From NCBI GenBank assembly GCA_019454045.1, contig SKCR01015065.1, positions 1-64,000 on the forward strand: a DNA stretch of 64,000 nt, read 5' to 3'. The position numbers were made by a program, and so were the translations under genes. The stretch comes from Zanthoxylum bungeanum. Taxonomy: Eukaryota; Streptophyta; Magnoliopsida; Sapindales; Rutaceae. Below the pieces are notes generated by a model that was not told where the DNA came from, ran no database searches, and saw nothing but the letters and a program-made list of their open reading frames with translations. The stretch's first letter is position 1. Every line of letters starts with the position of its first letter. This document shows, piece by piece, positions 11,440-22,658 of the stretch.

Positions 11440-12290
11440 CTCTAGTGCCAAAATCGATTGTATCTAATACCCATCGACTCCACATGTTTATCAAATAACT
11501 TCGGAGGTATGGCCATCGTAAGCGGGTCTGCTACATTATCTTCAATCGGTACCTTGCACACGACAATGTTTCCTCACGACATAATCTCTCGAATGATGTG
11601 GTACTTTTGTTCTACATACTTCGACTTTTGATGCGCCATTGTTTCTTTTGCTTGCGCAATGGCTCCGGTATTATCACAGTATAACGGAATCAGATTCTTG
11701 ATACTTAGGACTACTCCCAATACTGTGATAAAGTTCATAATCCATACAGCTTCCTTTGCAACTTCAGAAGCTGTGATATATTCTACCTCTGTGGTAGAAT
11801 CAACTGTTGACCCCTGTTTGGAACTCTTTCAACAAACTGCACCTCCGTTAAGGGTAAACACAAATCCTGATGTAGACTTTCTATCATCAGGAACCGATTG
11901 GAAATCAGAATCAGTATACCCATTCACTTGCAGTTCGTTTCCTCCATATATAATAAACTTACCCTTAGTACCTTTAAGATACTTAAGGATATATTTAATG
12001 GCCATCCAATGGTCATTTCCTGGATTGGACTGATACCTGCTGGTCACACTAACTGCGAAGCTGATATCAGGCTTAGTACATAACATGGCATACATGATGC
12101 TGCCCAAACACGAAGCATAAAGCTGATTCAACATTCTAATATTCTCATCTTCTGTTTGTGGACACATCTTCTTTGAAAGATGTAAGCCATGTCTGAACGG
12201 TATGTTTGTTGTCTTACAGTTACCAAAATTATACCATTCAATGATTTTATCTATGTACGTTGATTGGGATAACCCAATACCCTTCATTTC
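11440..12290 (-). pseudogene. RNase H and C-terminal RT linker of element A
   Basis: The 11829-12287 frame gives GLSQSTYIDK, MCPQTEDE, YAMLCTKPDI, YLKGTKG and GYTDSDF, the connection domain and start of RNase H, with the Asp of the TDSDF box present. A single TGA at about 11830 interrupts it where Trp is expected. The same frame then continues with STTEVEYITASEVAKEAVW (RNase H active-site Glu region), YCDNTGAIAQAK and a C-terminal YHIIREI segment down to about 11445. RNase H degrades the RNA strand during reverse transcription. Apart from one stop and a 1-base shift near 12290, this is nearly complete. Confidence 0.85.
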
Positions 12291-13208
12291 TCTATCTCTA
12301 TAGTTTTATGCCTAAGACATAAGAAGCTTCACCTAGGTCCTTCTTGGAGAAATTCTTACAGAGGTAAGCTTTGATGCCTTGTATCATCCAGATATCATTC
12401 CCAATGATAAGGATGTCGTCAACATAGAGAATTAAAAATACAACAATACTCCCACTGGCCTTCTTATACAAATAGGATTCTTCCGAATTCTTGAGAAAAC
12501 CAGATAATTTGATTATCTCATCGAATCGATGATTCCAACTTCGTGAAGCCTGTTTAAGTCCATAAATGGACTTATTCAGCTTGTATACCATGCCCGAGTT
12601 CTCGCTGGATGTAAAACCATCTGGTTGTTCCATATAGATTTTTTCATCAAGAAATCCATTTAGAAAATCCGTTTTGACATTCATTTTCCAAATCTCGTAA
12701 TCATTGTAAGCGGCGATAGATAATAAAATCCTTATATAGTTTAGCATCGCAACTGACGAAAAAGTTTCATCGTAGTCGACATCAGGTCGCTGCGAGTAAC
12801 CTTTAGCTACCAGTCGGGCCTTAAAGGTTTCAACCTATCCATCAGGCTCTCACTTCCTTTCGTAAATCCATTTACAACCAATAGGAACAATTCCCTTCAG
12901 GAAGGGAACCAAGTTCCAAACTTGATTCTCATGCATTGAGTCTATCTCAGATTTCATGGTGTATTGCCACTTCACGGAGTCGATATCCAACATCGATTCT
13001 CTATAGGTAAAAAAGGAAGTCTCTTCAACTAAGATAACATCGAGAATCTTTTCTTGTATCAAATACAAGCGTTCAGGAGGTCTAGATACCATTTGCCACC
13101 TACAGAGTGTGTGTGTTGAAGGTTCTTCATCTTATTGAACTTCAGGTTCCTCCATTGGTTCATTAGTACCATGTTTTACTTCATCAAGTTCAACCTGTCT
13201 ATGATCAC
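12291..13208 (-). pseudogene. Reverse transcriptase of element A (copia RVT_2)
   Basis: The 12850-13092 frame holds the RT start (SVKWQYTMKSEIDSM, VWNLV, PIGCKWIYERK). A shift leads into the 12298-12747 frame with motif A, the SIYGLKQASRSWNHRF box, and an intact catalytic YVDD (12415-12426). In motif A the catalytic Asp has become Asn (MNVKT, codon at 12679-12681), so activity is unlikely despite YVDD. A 1-base shift follows LGIKL and separates it from the RNase H frame. Gene order continues across the B insertion to integrase at 40749. The region 13093-13208 is the integrase-RT linker. Confidence 0.88.
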
Positions 13209-14577
13209 TGTTGGACAATTATGACCCATAGATCACTATTTGTACAGAACATGGTGTTGTTGTACAAATTAACAATGTGACAAAGGAAATTGCTCTTTTA
13301 TCATTTGTAATTGGATTACCGAGATATATAAATGATAAAAGTACATATGATTAGTATCGAATTAATAAGATATGAGACAGTATTAATCCAAGTAAGTTTT
13401 AATCATTAAATATCACTAGTCATAGTATTATCGAGACTAGACATCGAAAATGTGGAATAGGCTAGTATTACACTTGTGCATGTTATGGAAGTGTAATGGC
13501 ATAGTTCTCATATATTTGGGTATTGGATACATATGCAAGTGTAATAGGAGGTTCTGTTTACCGATGGTACGGAAAACAGCTTCGCTCTGGATAGACCCCT
13601 CGGAATCCCATTGGTAGTATGAATATGTGTCTATGCGAATCCGAATCAGGGTAGGTGTATTTGGTCTTAACCTAAGACTTGCATTGCTAATACTTGCAAC
13701 AATCAGTATACTTTGGTAGTGGTCGTTCGGGGCTTTAACAGGTTCTGTGTATGCCTTTTCTGGGTATACTGAGAATCGTAGTGTATTGGGTGTGATGTCA
13801 AGATGGAAGTATCACTTCAGTCATATGGAGATGATGATCACGCAGGGATACAAAACTGGTACTCTTAAGTACTGCAGTCATCGGCATAATATGACTAGGT
13901 CATGATTATTCGATTATAGAGACTAGTTGCCAGAGATCTTATATATGCTTCGTACAGGGCAGACACAATTCCAGCCATAGGCCTAGCATGTGACATCCGA
14001 TACTGGATCGTAATATGCAATACTACGTATACTACGCCTGACAAAGATCTTGTATTTTGGAGAAGAATATTTCTGGAGAATTAGGTAGGCACGGTGCTTT
14101 GGTAAAAGCCAACCATGTCTTGTAAATCGGTAGGAACGTGGTACCGGGTAAGCACGTGTTCGAATAGTCTGATGACCGTATTTACTACCAACATATCCAG
14201 GGATCTCTTGGGTCACTTCCCAAAGATTCACCGATGAGATTTGACTCGAACAGAAAATTAATCTATGATTAATTATAAGAGAAAAATTAATCTGGGATTA
14301 ATTACCAAAGAGAAAATTAATCTAGGATTAATTGTGTCAAGAATTAATCTAGGATTGATTCGACTAGAAGAGAGAATGCGATTAATTTGGAATTATTCGA
14401 CAAAATGAATTTGATAGTGAAATTAGATTTTACTATTTAATTAATTGGGCTAAAATAATATATTAGATATATTAATTGAAATTAGATTTCAACGCGGAAT
14501 TAAAATTGGATTTTAATTCAAGCGAACGAATTAATTTAGAATTAATTCGTAAGTGACTTACGTAATAATATTGCGAG
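13209..14577 (+). repeat. 5' LTR of B, first part (split by C)
   Basis: It aligns with 38789-40186 of B's own 3' LTR. It holds four to five copies of the AATTAATC-N3-GATTAATT palindrome between about 14260 and 14360 and ends with GCGAG, the target duplication of C. The rest of this LTR is at 32432-32996. Confidence 0.93.
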
Positions 14578-16177
14578 TGTGGGACACAGAAATTAGGGGA
14601 CGCATGCTGTTCTCGCTGTATTTTCTGGTCACTATTTCGGGGTAATTTTGAACAGTTTTGGGTAGTTTGGGGCGTGCAGTTCGGGACTATTTTGGGCTGA
14701 CTTCAGAGTTATTTATTCATTGTTTTGGCTGTGTGTAGGGGCTATTTTTGTGTGGGTTTAAGGTGGTTTTTCGGGATTGTTTTGGGCTGACTTCATGCAG
14801 TGTTTTAGGCGTGAAATATGGGCTGTTGTGGGGTTGTTATTTGCGTGAGTTTGAGGCAGTTTGTGGGGCTGTTATTTGTGTGAGTTTGAGGCAGTTTGTA
14901 GAGGCTGATGAAGGCTATGTGAGTGGCCTGTGAGTTGACCGAGAGGAGTGTGGCAGTCTGTGTTGTTCACGTTACTTGTTGATGATGAATGGCAGTGTGT
15001 TGAGTGAGGGGCGCTTGTAGCTGGGGTGTATGGCGTGAGGTCGAGGCTAATGGCGTGTTAAGTGGGGTTGAATGGCAGATTAAGGTGCGATGTGTGTATG
15101 GTGCGTGAAGGGGGTGCTGAACGAGAAGGGTTTGATGTATGATTCGTGGTCTTTGGTTTGTGAGATTAGAGAGAGAATGAGGACTGGTGGCGTGGTTATT
15201 ATATGTTTGTTAAAGGGCTGATGTTTTTGTGTCGGTTTGATTCACAAGGCTAGGTGTTTTGTTGGTCGTTGAAGGAAGAGAAAGGTGAGGGAGATTAGGG
15301 TTTATTTGTTTTGTAATGGGAGCTGTGCGTTTATTTGGTGAGGGGCTGTTAGGTCAGTGTGTTAAGGTGTCTAATGGAGAGGCTGCGAGTCTTTGTGTAC
15401 AAGGTTTGTGTGGACTGGTTGTGGTCTATGAGAAAGTGCTTTAGGGTTTCTTTGATGTTGGTTTTGAGAGAGAGATGGGTGAGAGGTTCGAGTGCGTTTG
15501 ATTCGGTTGAGGGCTTTGAAGGGGCTGTGTTGGCTGTGTCGTGAGGTGAAGTGTGTAGCGTGAAAGGGGCAATTTCGTGAAGGGTTCTTTTGTTGTGGCT
15601 TCGTTTATGCGTGAAGGTTGGTTCTTTGTGTGGATAGAGAGAGGTGAGGCGTTCGTGGGGTTTGAGTTTTGTCCTTTTTTTTATAGTTGTGAAGCTAGGG
15701 TTAGGGTTGTGCATGAGATTTTAAAATAAGGAAAGAAATCAAGTAGTTTATGTGTGTATTTAATTAGATTATTTTAGGCAAGAATTTTTATATTTTTGGT
15801 GGGGAATTTCTTTAAATTTGGTGAGTGAATTTTTTAAATTAGGAATGGATTTATTTTAATTTTGGAATTTATTTAATTAGATTTAATAATTGGATTTAGT
15901 TTAAATTAATTTCAATTTAATTGGTTTTAATTTAATTTGTGACATGTTTTTTAAATGTTTTAATTGTGATTTAATGGGCTTGGGCTAGGTGTGTGTTTTA
16001 AAACGGAGGCCCAACAAGCGAACCCGAAGCTAATCCAGCGAATTGAATCCGACAGTGATTCAATTCTTGACTCTTCCCTTCCGACGTCCGTTTTCCCGTG
16101 GCTTCCGCAACTTAAAAGGTAGTGCCTCCATACGAGACTCATCATATGGACTTATATGCAAAAATGCAGTGCTTACA
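14578..16177 (-). repeat. 3' LTR of element C
   Basis: In element orientation it starts TGTAAGCACTG at 16177 and ends CTGTGTCCCACA at 14578 (1,600 bp). It pairs with 30811-32426. The GT-rich plus strand and its open frames, such as 15349-15714 minus, are LTR sequence; the frames are not kept in the other LTR. Confidence 0.92.
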
Positions 16178-16195
16178 GTGGCCCCCACTTTGATG
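16178..16195 (-). other. Polypurine tract of element C
   Basis: In element orientation AAAGTGGGGGCCAC lies directly before the 3' LTR, a usual plus-strand primer. Confidence 0.75.
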
Positions 16196-16299
16196 GGACT
16201 TGTGCAGTGTGTGACAATGACAATCCTTTCAAAATTTATGCAATGCATTTTACTTACCTAGCTCGCCAGCTGCCACCTGACTTGCCTCCTGCCTCGAGC

Positions 16300-17240
16300 T
16301 GAGTTGATGTCGCAGTGGACCTCGATCCTGGGACACATCCCAATAACTGTAACCTACAACGGGGGCCTCGACCCTGGGACGCATCCCAATACCGCTGACA
16401 AAATGTGGGCCTCGACCCAGGGACGCATCCCGAAAATGATGATGCAGTGGACCTCGATCCTGGGACGCATCCCAATAGCTGCAACCGACAACGGGGGCCT
16501 CGACCCTGGGACGCATCCAAATACAGCTGACAACATGTGGGCCTCGACCCTGGGACGCATCCCGAAAATGATGATGTAGTGGACCTCGATCCTGGGACGC
16601 ATCCCAATAGTTGCAACGGACAACGGGGGCCTCGACCCTGGGATGCATCCCAATACTGATGACAAAATGGGCCTCGACCCTGGGACGCATCCCGAAACTA
16701 ATGATGCAGTGGACCTCGATCCTGGGACGTATCCCAATATCTGCAACAGACAACGGGGGCCTCGACCCTGGGACGCATCCCAATACCACTGACAAAATGG
16801 GCCTCGACCCTGGGATGCATCCCGAAACTAATGATGCAGTGGACCTCGATCCTGGGACGCATCCCAATAGCAGCAACTGACAATGGGGGCCTCGACCATG
16901 GGACGCATCCCAATATCCCTGACAAAATGTGGGCCTCGGCCCTGGGACGCATCTCGAAAATGATACTGATGTGGGCCTCAACCCTATGACTCATCCCCGA
17001 AACTAATACTGATGATGATATGGGCCTCGACCCTGGGACTCATCCCCAAAACTACTGATGATGTGGGTCACGACCCTAGGACTCATCCCCAAAACTGATG
17101 CTGATATGGGCCTCGCCCCAGGACTTATCCCCTAAATCTGATACTGACGCTGATGTGAGTCTCGACCCTGGGACTCATCCCCAAATCTGATATTGATGTT
17201 GTGGGCCTCGCCCCCAAGCTAATACTTATGTGGGCCTCGA
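16300..17240. repeat. Minisatellite with higher-order structure in the 3' region of C
   Basis: Tandem units of about 44 bp share a core reading GGGCCTCGACCCTGGGACGC followed by ATCCC. Three monomer types alternate (linkers CAATAGCTGCAAC..., CAATAC.GCTGAC..., CGAAAATGATGATGCA...). The distinctive GTGGACCTCGAT monomer recurs at 16315, 16447, 16579, 16709 and 16839, giving higher-order units of 130-132 bp. Units decay after about 16970. Because 132 is a multiple of 3, long open frames run through on both strands (243 codons on minus); these are a by-product. Confidence 0.93.
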
Positions 17241-17770
17241 CCCCAAACTGATACTGATAATGTGGGCCTCAACCCCAACTGATACTGATAATGTGTCTCC
17301 ATACCCGGAGTGCCATACCCGGCAAAACTGATACTGATGTCTCTGTACCCGGTGTGCCATACCTGGCAAGACTGCCCGGCTTGTTATTCCCAAACTGTGT
17401 TCCATTCTCGGAGTGTCATTTCCGGATTGTTCATTACCGAACTGTGTTCCATTCTTGGAGTGCCATTCTCGGCTTGTTCATTCCCGAACCTTATTTCATT
17501 CTCGGATTGCCATTCTTGGCTTGTCCATTCTCGAGCCTTGCACCATTCTTGGATTGTTCATTCTCGAACCTTGCTCCATTCTCGGATTACCATTCTCGGC
17601 AAAACTGATACTGAACTAAAGTGGGCCTCGCCCTCAGAGTGCCATACTCGGCCAGACTGATTCTGAACTAAAGTGGGCCTTGCCCCCAGAGCGCCATACC
17701 TGGAAAGACTGATTCTGATAAATATGTGGGCCTCGCCCCCAGAGTGCCATACCCGGCAAGACTGACACCA
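17241..17770. repeat. Second, different minisatellite tract in the 3' region of C
   Basis: Irregular tandem copies of two word groups: CCATACCCGGCAAGACTGATACTGAT with GTGGGCCTCGCCCCCAGAGTG, and from 17390 to 17600 short units around CATTCTCGGATTG/CATTCCCGAAC. Units are diverged and of mixed length. No coding sequence is supported. Confidence 0.8.
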
Positions 17771-19044
17771 GTGATGTGATGTTTCATTTCAACATATTAT
17801 ACTGCCTCTCATGAGATAATCCTGATAGCTAGACATATTTTCGTCCTCAACGAATGCTTTCGCATCGAAACCTGAGAACCTTCAAAGAACTTGATACACT
17901 CAACTCTGATCCTCTGAATAGGTGATCTGAACTAGACTCCTAGTGTGTGTGTGCCAAGGCTCTTTCGCATCTTATTCCTTTAGTGAGCCAACTCGATGAT
18001 TTCATTTCAGAGAATCGAATCGGTGGGTCTAACCAGTCTAGATGTCTCGATCACACTCTGTGATTACTTCGTCATACTCAACATGATATGGTCTTCTTCT
18101 TTTTTTCTTTCGTCTCTTTCTTTTCATTCTTTCCTTTTTTTTTCTTTGACACACCTACCCTTTAAGGTAGCATTTCTCCTCATGGTGGTCCTAATACTCA
18201 CCCATGTGTATCTTCACGCTTATCGGTTATATGCGGTCTATTTTTTCTATATTTTCATCGCAGAGACTCTTTCTTTATTTCCAACCATATCATATATCGT
18301 AGCATAAGTAAACCAGGGTGGACATCCAGGCAAACATTCATTCACCAATCCATCATCCCTTCGACTAGTCATCTTGCCAACCACTCAGGTTTCCACTGTT
18401 GAGATCCCGTAATCAAGTGCTCGCGAGTCCAGCTGAGATCAATCCATTCAGAGTACCGGATGAGAGCATGTCTCGCACTTATCGTTTCTAAGGCTTCTCC
18501 ATATAGCAAATAATGTCATCACCGGACATATGCTCAACCATCAAAGACTTCTCACTCTCACTCATTTTTTGTTTTTTTTTTCGCTCACTCTATGGAATTC
18601 TTCCTTTCTACTGGTGATAATATGGGCTTCGTCCTCTGAGATCCATTCCGGAACTTATATTGATATGGGCCTCAACCTTGGGATTCTTTCCTGAGACTAA
18701 TACTGATGCGGGCCTCAACCCGGTGATTCATTCCTGAAATTGATACTGATTTTTTATTCATTCCTGAGACTGATACTGATTCTGATTCATTCCTGAGACT
18801 GATGTGGGCCTCAACCCCATGATTCATTCCTAGAACTGATGACACTGTACTGCTACCGTTTCTGGTTGGCTTGCATTTACCGCTTTCACTTTTTTCTCCG
18901 TTGAAACCTGTGAATACAAAGAAAACAAAACACAAAAAGAATGCAAGTGCGTTACGTGTATATATACATGCATGGATGAATTTCCTATCACGTTGGGTTA
19001 GGTCTTCTGTCAATTCCCTTGGTGACTGCTTGGTCTTCTCTTCC
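17771..19044 (-). other. 3' untranslated region of C, mostly unrecognised sequence
   Basis: Bases 17771-18590 are of mixed composition with no repeat and no convincing frame; I do not recognise them. Bases 18600-18850 return to minisatellite-like words (GATACTGAT, GTGGGCCTCAACCC, GATTCATTCCTGA). Bases 18850-19044 are short and non-coding. The stretch sits between the pol stop (19045) and the 3' LTR. Confidence 0.6.
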
Positions 19045-19172
19045 TCAGGCAAAGTACTGCTTTAATTTGTCTACGTTGATCGGCTCGGTGAACTCATTCC
19101 CTTCCAAATCTGACAGTCTCACTGCCCTATTTCCCATTTTCTGAATGGCTATCTTATCTTTTCTGCTTGCTC
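19045..19172 (-). pseudogene. C-terminal tail of Tat-type integrase/pol in element C
   Basis: On the minus strand the frame ending at the TGA at 19045-19047 reads GNRAVRLSDLEG, then PINVDKLKQYFA and stop. A short tail of this shape (hydrophobic loop, D/E-G, P-(V/I)-N, K-(K/R/Q)-Y-(F/Y)) closes the polyprotein of Tat/Ogre Ty3/gypsy elements. It lies about 190 bp downstream of the gag stop, so almost all of protease, RT, RNase H and integrase has been lost. The match is from memory of the family and is moderate. Confidence 0.55.
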
Positions 19173-19366
19173 CTTCCGAGGGTTCCCCGTGTTCTAAACA
19201 TCACTGAGTATCATAGTACCAAGGTTGAATGCTCTTATCAAATATACTCATGTTGTAGGTTGAAAGGAAATGACTCAGGCAAGTAAACGAAGTGAACGTC
19301 TTTATTATCATTAAGAAATGGTTCGAACAAGTAGACAAAATCAATGTCTATATTATAAATACTGGA

Positions 19367-20146
19367 TCATAATTGAATAAGATCTGGGAAACAAGCATCC
19401 CCATAATTTGCAACTTCGTCTCCCCTTGTTTTCTTGCTTCCTTCGACCATCAGCTTCTCTAGGTACAATAGTTCCTCCTCCCATTCACTTCCTCTTTTTG
19501 CAACCTCCGATTCGTCACTGTCTGAGAAGTTCTTCCAAAAATCCCTCTTCTGCTCTGTTTCACCTTCACCACTGTTGTCCCATATCCCCATGCGAGAATT
19601 TTGGTGGTTGTGGGTTTGGAAGACAAGGCTGTCGGGTAGGCCAGAGTTCATCATGTTGGTGGGTGGAGGTTTCCTGTGTGTGATGGGTTGTTCTTTTTCC
19701 GGGTCGGGTATTTTATAGGCATCAATGAGGTTTTGGATCTCTTGCCTAAGGCGGGTACAGTTGTTGGTTTCATGGCCTCTTTGCTGGTGGAAGTAACAGT
19801 AAAGGTTCAGATTAAGGTAGCGTGGCACATGGTTTGGAAGTGGTATAGGCTCTAAGGGATTTAGGAGTCCTCGCCTCCTCGGCTCTTTAAATACCTCTGA
19901 CAAAGGTCTACCAAGATTGGAGAATCATCTGTTTCTGATAGGGGCAATCTCAGAAGGAGTGGGCCTGGTCCTTGAAGGTTTCCCAATGGTCTTTCCATTC
20001 TGGTTGCACATCTTTCCGTTATTGGCTATAAGGGGTTCGGCCAAACTGGCCACAACATTAGTCAGAACTTGCAATATCTCAATAATTTCGGCTACTTTGG
20101 TCTCCAATCGATCCATACGGGATACCTCATTCTCTGATCCGCTCAT
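19367..20146 (-). pseudogene. Gag of element C, Tat/Ogre-like, capsid core deleted
   Basis: The N-terminal piece (19925-20146) starts MSGSENEVSRMDRLETKVAE and matches the gag start of element I near 59300. The C-terminal piece (19367-19903) holds CYFHQQRGHETNNC, a C-x2-H-x4-H-x4-C knuckle characteristic of Tat/Ogre gag, followed by TRLRQEIQNLID and an acidic tail. The central Retrotrans_gag domain seen in I (59461-60230) is missing between the pieces, about 0.8 kb. The upstream leader contains tandem repeats. The protein would be a particle component, but without the capsid core it is not expected to assemble. Confidence 0.78.
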
Positions 20147-20677
20147 GTTTGCTATCGGCCTTTTGGTGAGTCTTCCTTCTTCCCTAACCCAACGGGAATC
20201 TATGATGGCTTTTTTTTAACACAAGGGGTTAGCATGATGCGTGTATGCATTAGGTGCATGAGATGCATGCGATACAAGGAATATATCAACTCATTAAAAT
20301 TTTCACACAAATCGGCCCATCATCATTTTAGAAGCTTTTGGCCTAACTGTCATAGGAGTGAACTCGTCCCAGATTAAATGGCCCAACAAGTTCACATCTC
20401 ATGGCAAGAAGTCCAACCGTATCCAAATGATAATGTTCCTAAACACAAACAAATAATGGCCCATTGGCGTTTTAGAAGCTTTTGGCCCAATCATCATAAG
20501 ATACGTTCTTGTCCCAGTTTAAATGGCCCAACAAGCCCATACCTCATGACAAAAGGTCCGAATGGATCCAAACGACAATGTTCCCAAACACAAGCATATA
20601 ATGGCCCATTGGCGTTTTAGAAGCTTTTGGCCCAATCATCATAAGATATGTTCTTTTCCCAGTTTAAATGGCCCAAC
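20147..20677 (-). repeat. Leader of C with 146-bp tandem repeats, left of D
   Basis: Units beginning near ATGGCCCATTGGCGTTTTAG start at about 20312 (diverged), 20455 and 20601, so the period is about 146 bp. The third unit is interrupted by D after ATGGCCCAAC and resumes at 30201. Element I carries two diverged units of the same block at about 58470-58760. The segment 20147-20300 is simple leader next to the gag start. Confidence 0.85.
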
Positions 20678-22658
20678 TGTTGGACAATTATGACCCATAG
20701 CGTCACTATTTGTACAGATCATGGTGTTGTTGTACAAATTAACTATTTGACAAGGAGATTGCACTCTTATCATTTGTGATTAGATCACCTAGATGTATAA
20801 ATGATAGGAGGTCCCTATGATTAGTTCCTGGATTGAGATGATATGAGACAGTATCAGTCCATGAAGGATTAATCATTAAATAATCTCTAGTCGTAGTATT
20901 ATCGAGATTGGACATCGATAATACGGAATAGACTAGTATTACACTTGTGCGCGTTGTGGGAGAACAACGACATAGTTCTCATATATTTAAGTATTGGATA
21001 CTTATGCAAGTGTGATAGGAGGTTGTGTTTACCGATGGTACGGAAAACAGCTTCGCTCTGGATAGACCCCTCAGAATTCCATTGGTAGTATGACTATGTG
21101 TCTATGGAAGTCCGACATCAGGGTAGGTGTATTTGGTCTTAACCTGAGACTTGCACCGCTAATACCTGCGACAATCAATATGCTTTGGTTTTGGTCGTCC
21201 AAGGCTTTAACCGGTTCTGTGTACGCCTCTGCTGGGTATATTGAAAATCGTAGTGTATTGGGTGTGATGTCAAGACGGAAGTATCACTCCAGTCATAGTG
21301 GAGATGATGTCACGTAGGATACAGAACTAGTGCTCTTAAGTACTGCAGTCATCGGGATGATATGACTAGGTCATGGTTCATCCGATTATAGAGACTAGTT
21401 ACCAGACATCCGACATGTGCTTCGTAAGGGGCAAACACATTCCAGCCACAGGCCTAGCATGTGACATTCGATACTAGATCGCAATACGCAATACTACGTA
21501 AACTACGCCTGACATAGATTATATATTCCAGTAAGAATATTTCTGGAGACTTGGGTAGGCACGGTGATTTGCTAAAAGCCAACCATGTCTTGTAAATCGG
21601 TAATAATGTGGTACGAGGTACGCACGTATTCGGATAATCCGATGACCATATTTACTGCCAACATATCCAGGGATCTCTTGGGTCGCTTCCCAAAGATTCA
21701 TCGATGACAGTTGATTTAATTAGAATTAATCTGGGATTAATTAAGAGAGAAAATTAATCTGGGATTAATTAAGAGAGGGAAAATTAATCTGGGATTAATT
21801 GAGGTATTATTTAACCTGGGATTAAATGTGTTCGGAAGAGAGAGAACGCGATTAATTTGGAATTAATCGGTAGAATAAATTTAGTAGTTAAATTTGATTT
21901 TTCTATTTAATTTATTCGTATGGGCTAAAATCAATATTTCGGATATATTAATATGAATTGGATTTCATTACGAAATTAAAGTCGGACTTTTATATGAACG
22001 AACGAATTAATTTAGAATTAATTCGTAGACGACATTCGTAATATATTTGCGAGGCATCGTTATTTAATTAAATTAGATTTAATTATTTAGCGACGAGAAT
22101 TCTTTTAATTGGATTAAACGGATCCGAGCCGCGGCAAATGTTCGTAGAGACATTTGAATTTTGAATTCAAATGTGGGGCCCACTTTAAATGTGGTAGTTG
22201 GGAGAGTGGTTGGCATTTATGCCATACCATCCAATTTCCAACCACATTGGAATGGCTTTGGCAAAACCATTTACCCAACCACGTTGTTTAGGTGAAAAGG
22301 GTAAATTGGTTTATTCCAAAACCCTTCTCTCTCTCTCATTTGTGTATGCTTCACACAAAAACACACTTGGAACAAAATGGAAACCCTAATATCCTCTAAA
22401 TGGGCGTGAGCTTCCTTCTCCCTTCTCTTTGATTTTGTTGCAAAATCAACAAATCTAGCACTTCATGGAATCAACTAATGTGATAGGGAAACCAACTCAA
22501 AGCATGAAATCAACACAAAGGAAGGATCTTGGAGATCTTCTTCTCAAAATTTTAAAAGCTCAAATCCATTCAATGTAAGTAATTCCACAACTTATTTTGA
22601 ATTTATGAAAACCTTTTCTTGCTTATTAGATCCTTAGCATGTTCTAGGAACACTAACA
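20678..22658 (+). repeat. 5' LTR of element D
   Basis: 1,981 bp, TGTTGGACAATT...GGAACACTAACA. It contains perfect inverted repeats with 3-bp spacers at 21724-21742, 21752-21770, 21782-21800, 21849-21869, 22002-22026, 22065-22085 and 22150-22174. Small frames within (for example 22198-22389) recur in the 3' LTR with changes and are not genes. Confidence 0.94.

Larger units (their letters stand above)
11324..13208 (-). mobile_element. Element A (Family 2 copia), 3' part
   Basis: This is the downstream half, in minus orientation, of a copia element split by insertion of B. It holds reverse transcriptase and RNase H, then about 120 bp (11324-11440) of AT-rich sequence that should include the start of its 3' LTR. 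It is cut at 11323 by the LTR of E. Homology resumes at 40744: the five bases ATCAC (13204-13208) are repeated at 40744-40748, and fragment A2 shows the uninterrupted sequence. Confidence 0.88.

Noticed and set aside
15349..15714. 121-codon frame on the minus strand
   Set aside because: It lies inside the LTR of C; the matching LTR at 31570-31920 breaks the frame.
16250..16981. 243-codon open frame with GCVPGSRP-type repeats (and shorter ones on both strands)
   Set aside because: It is translation of the 44/132-bp minisatellite; the unit is a multiple of 3 so several frames stay open. No conserved start or family match.
17291..17660. Frames of 105 and 116 codons on the plus strand
   Set aside because: Read-through of short tandem words in the C 3' region; no start context or homology.
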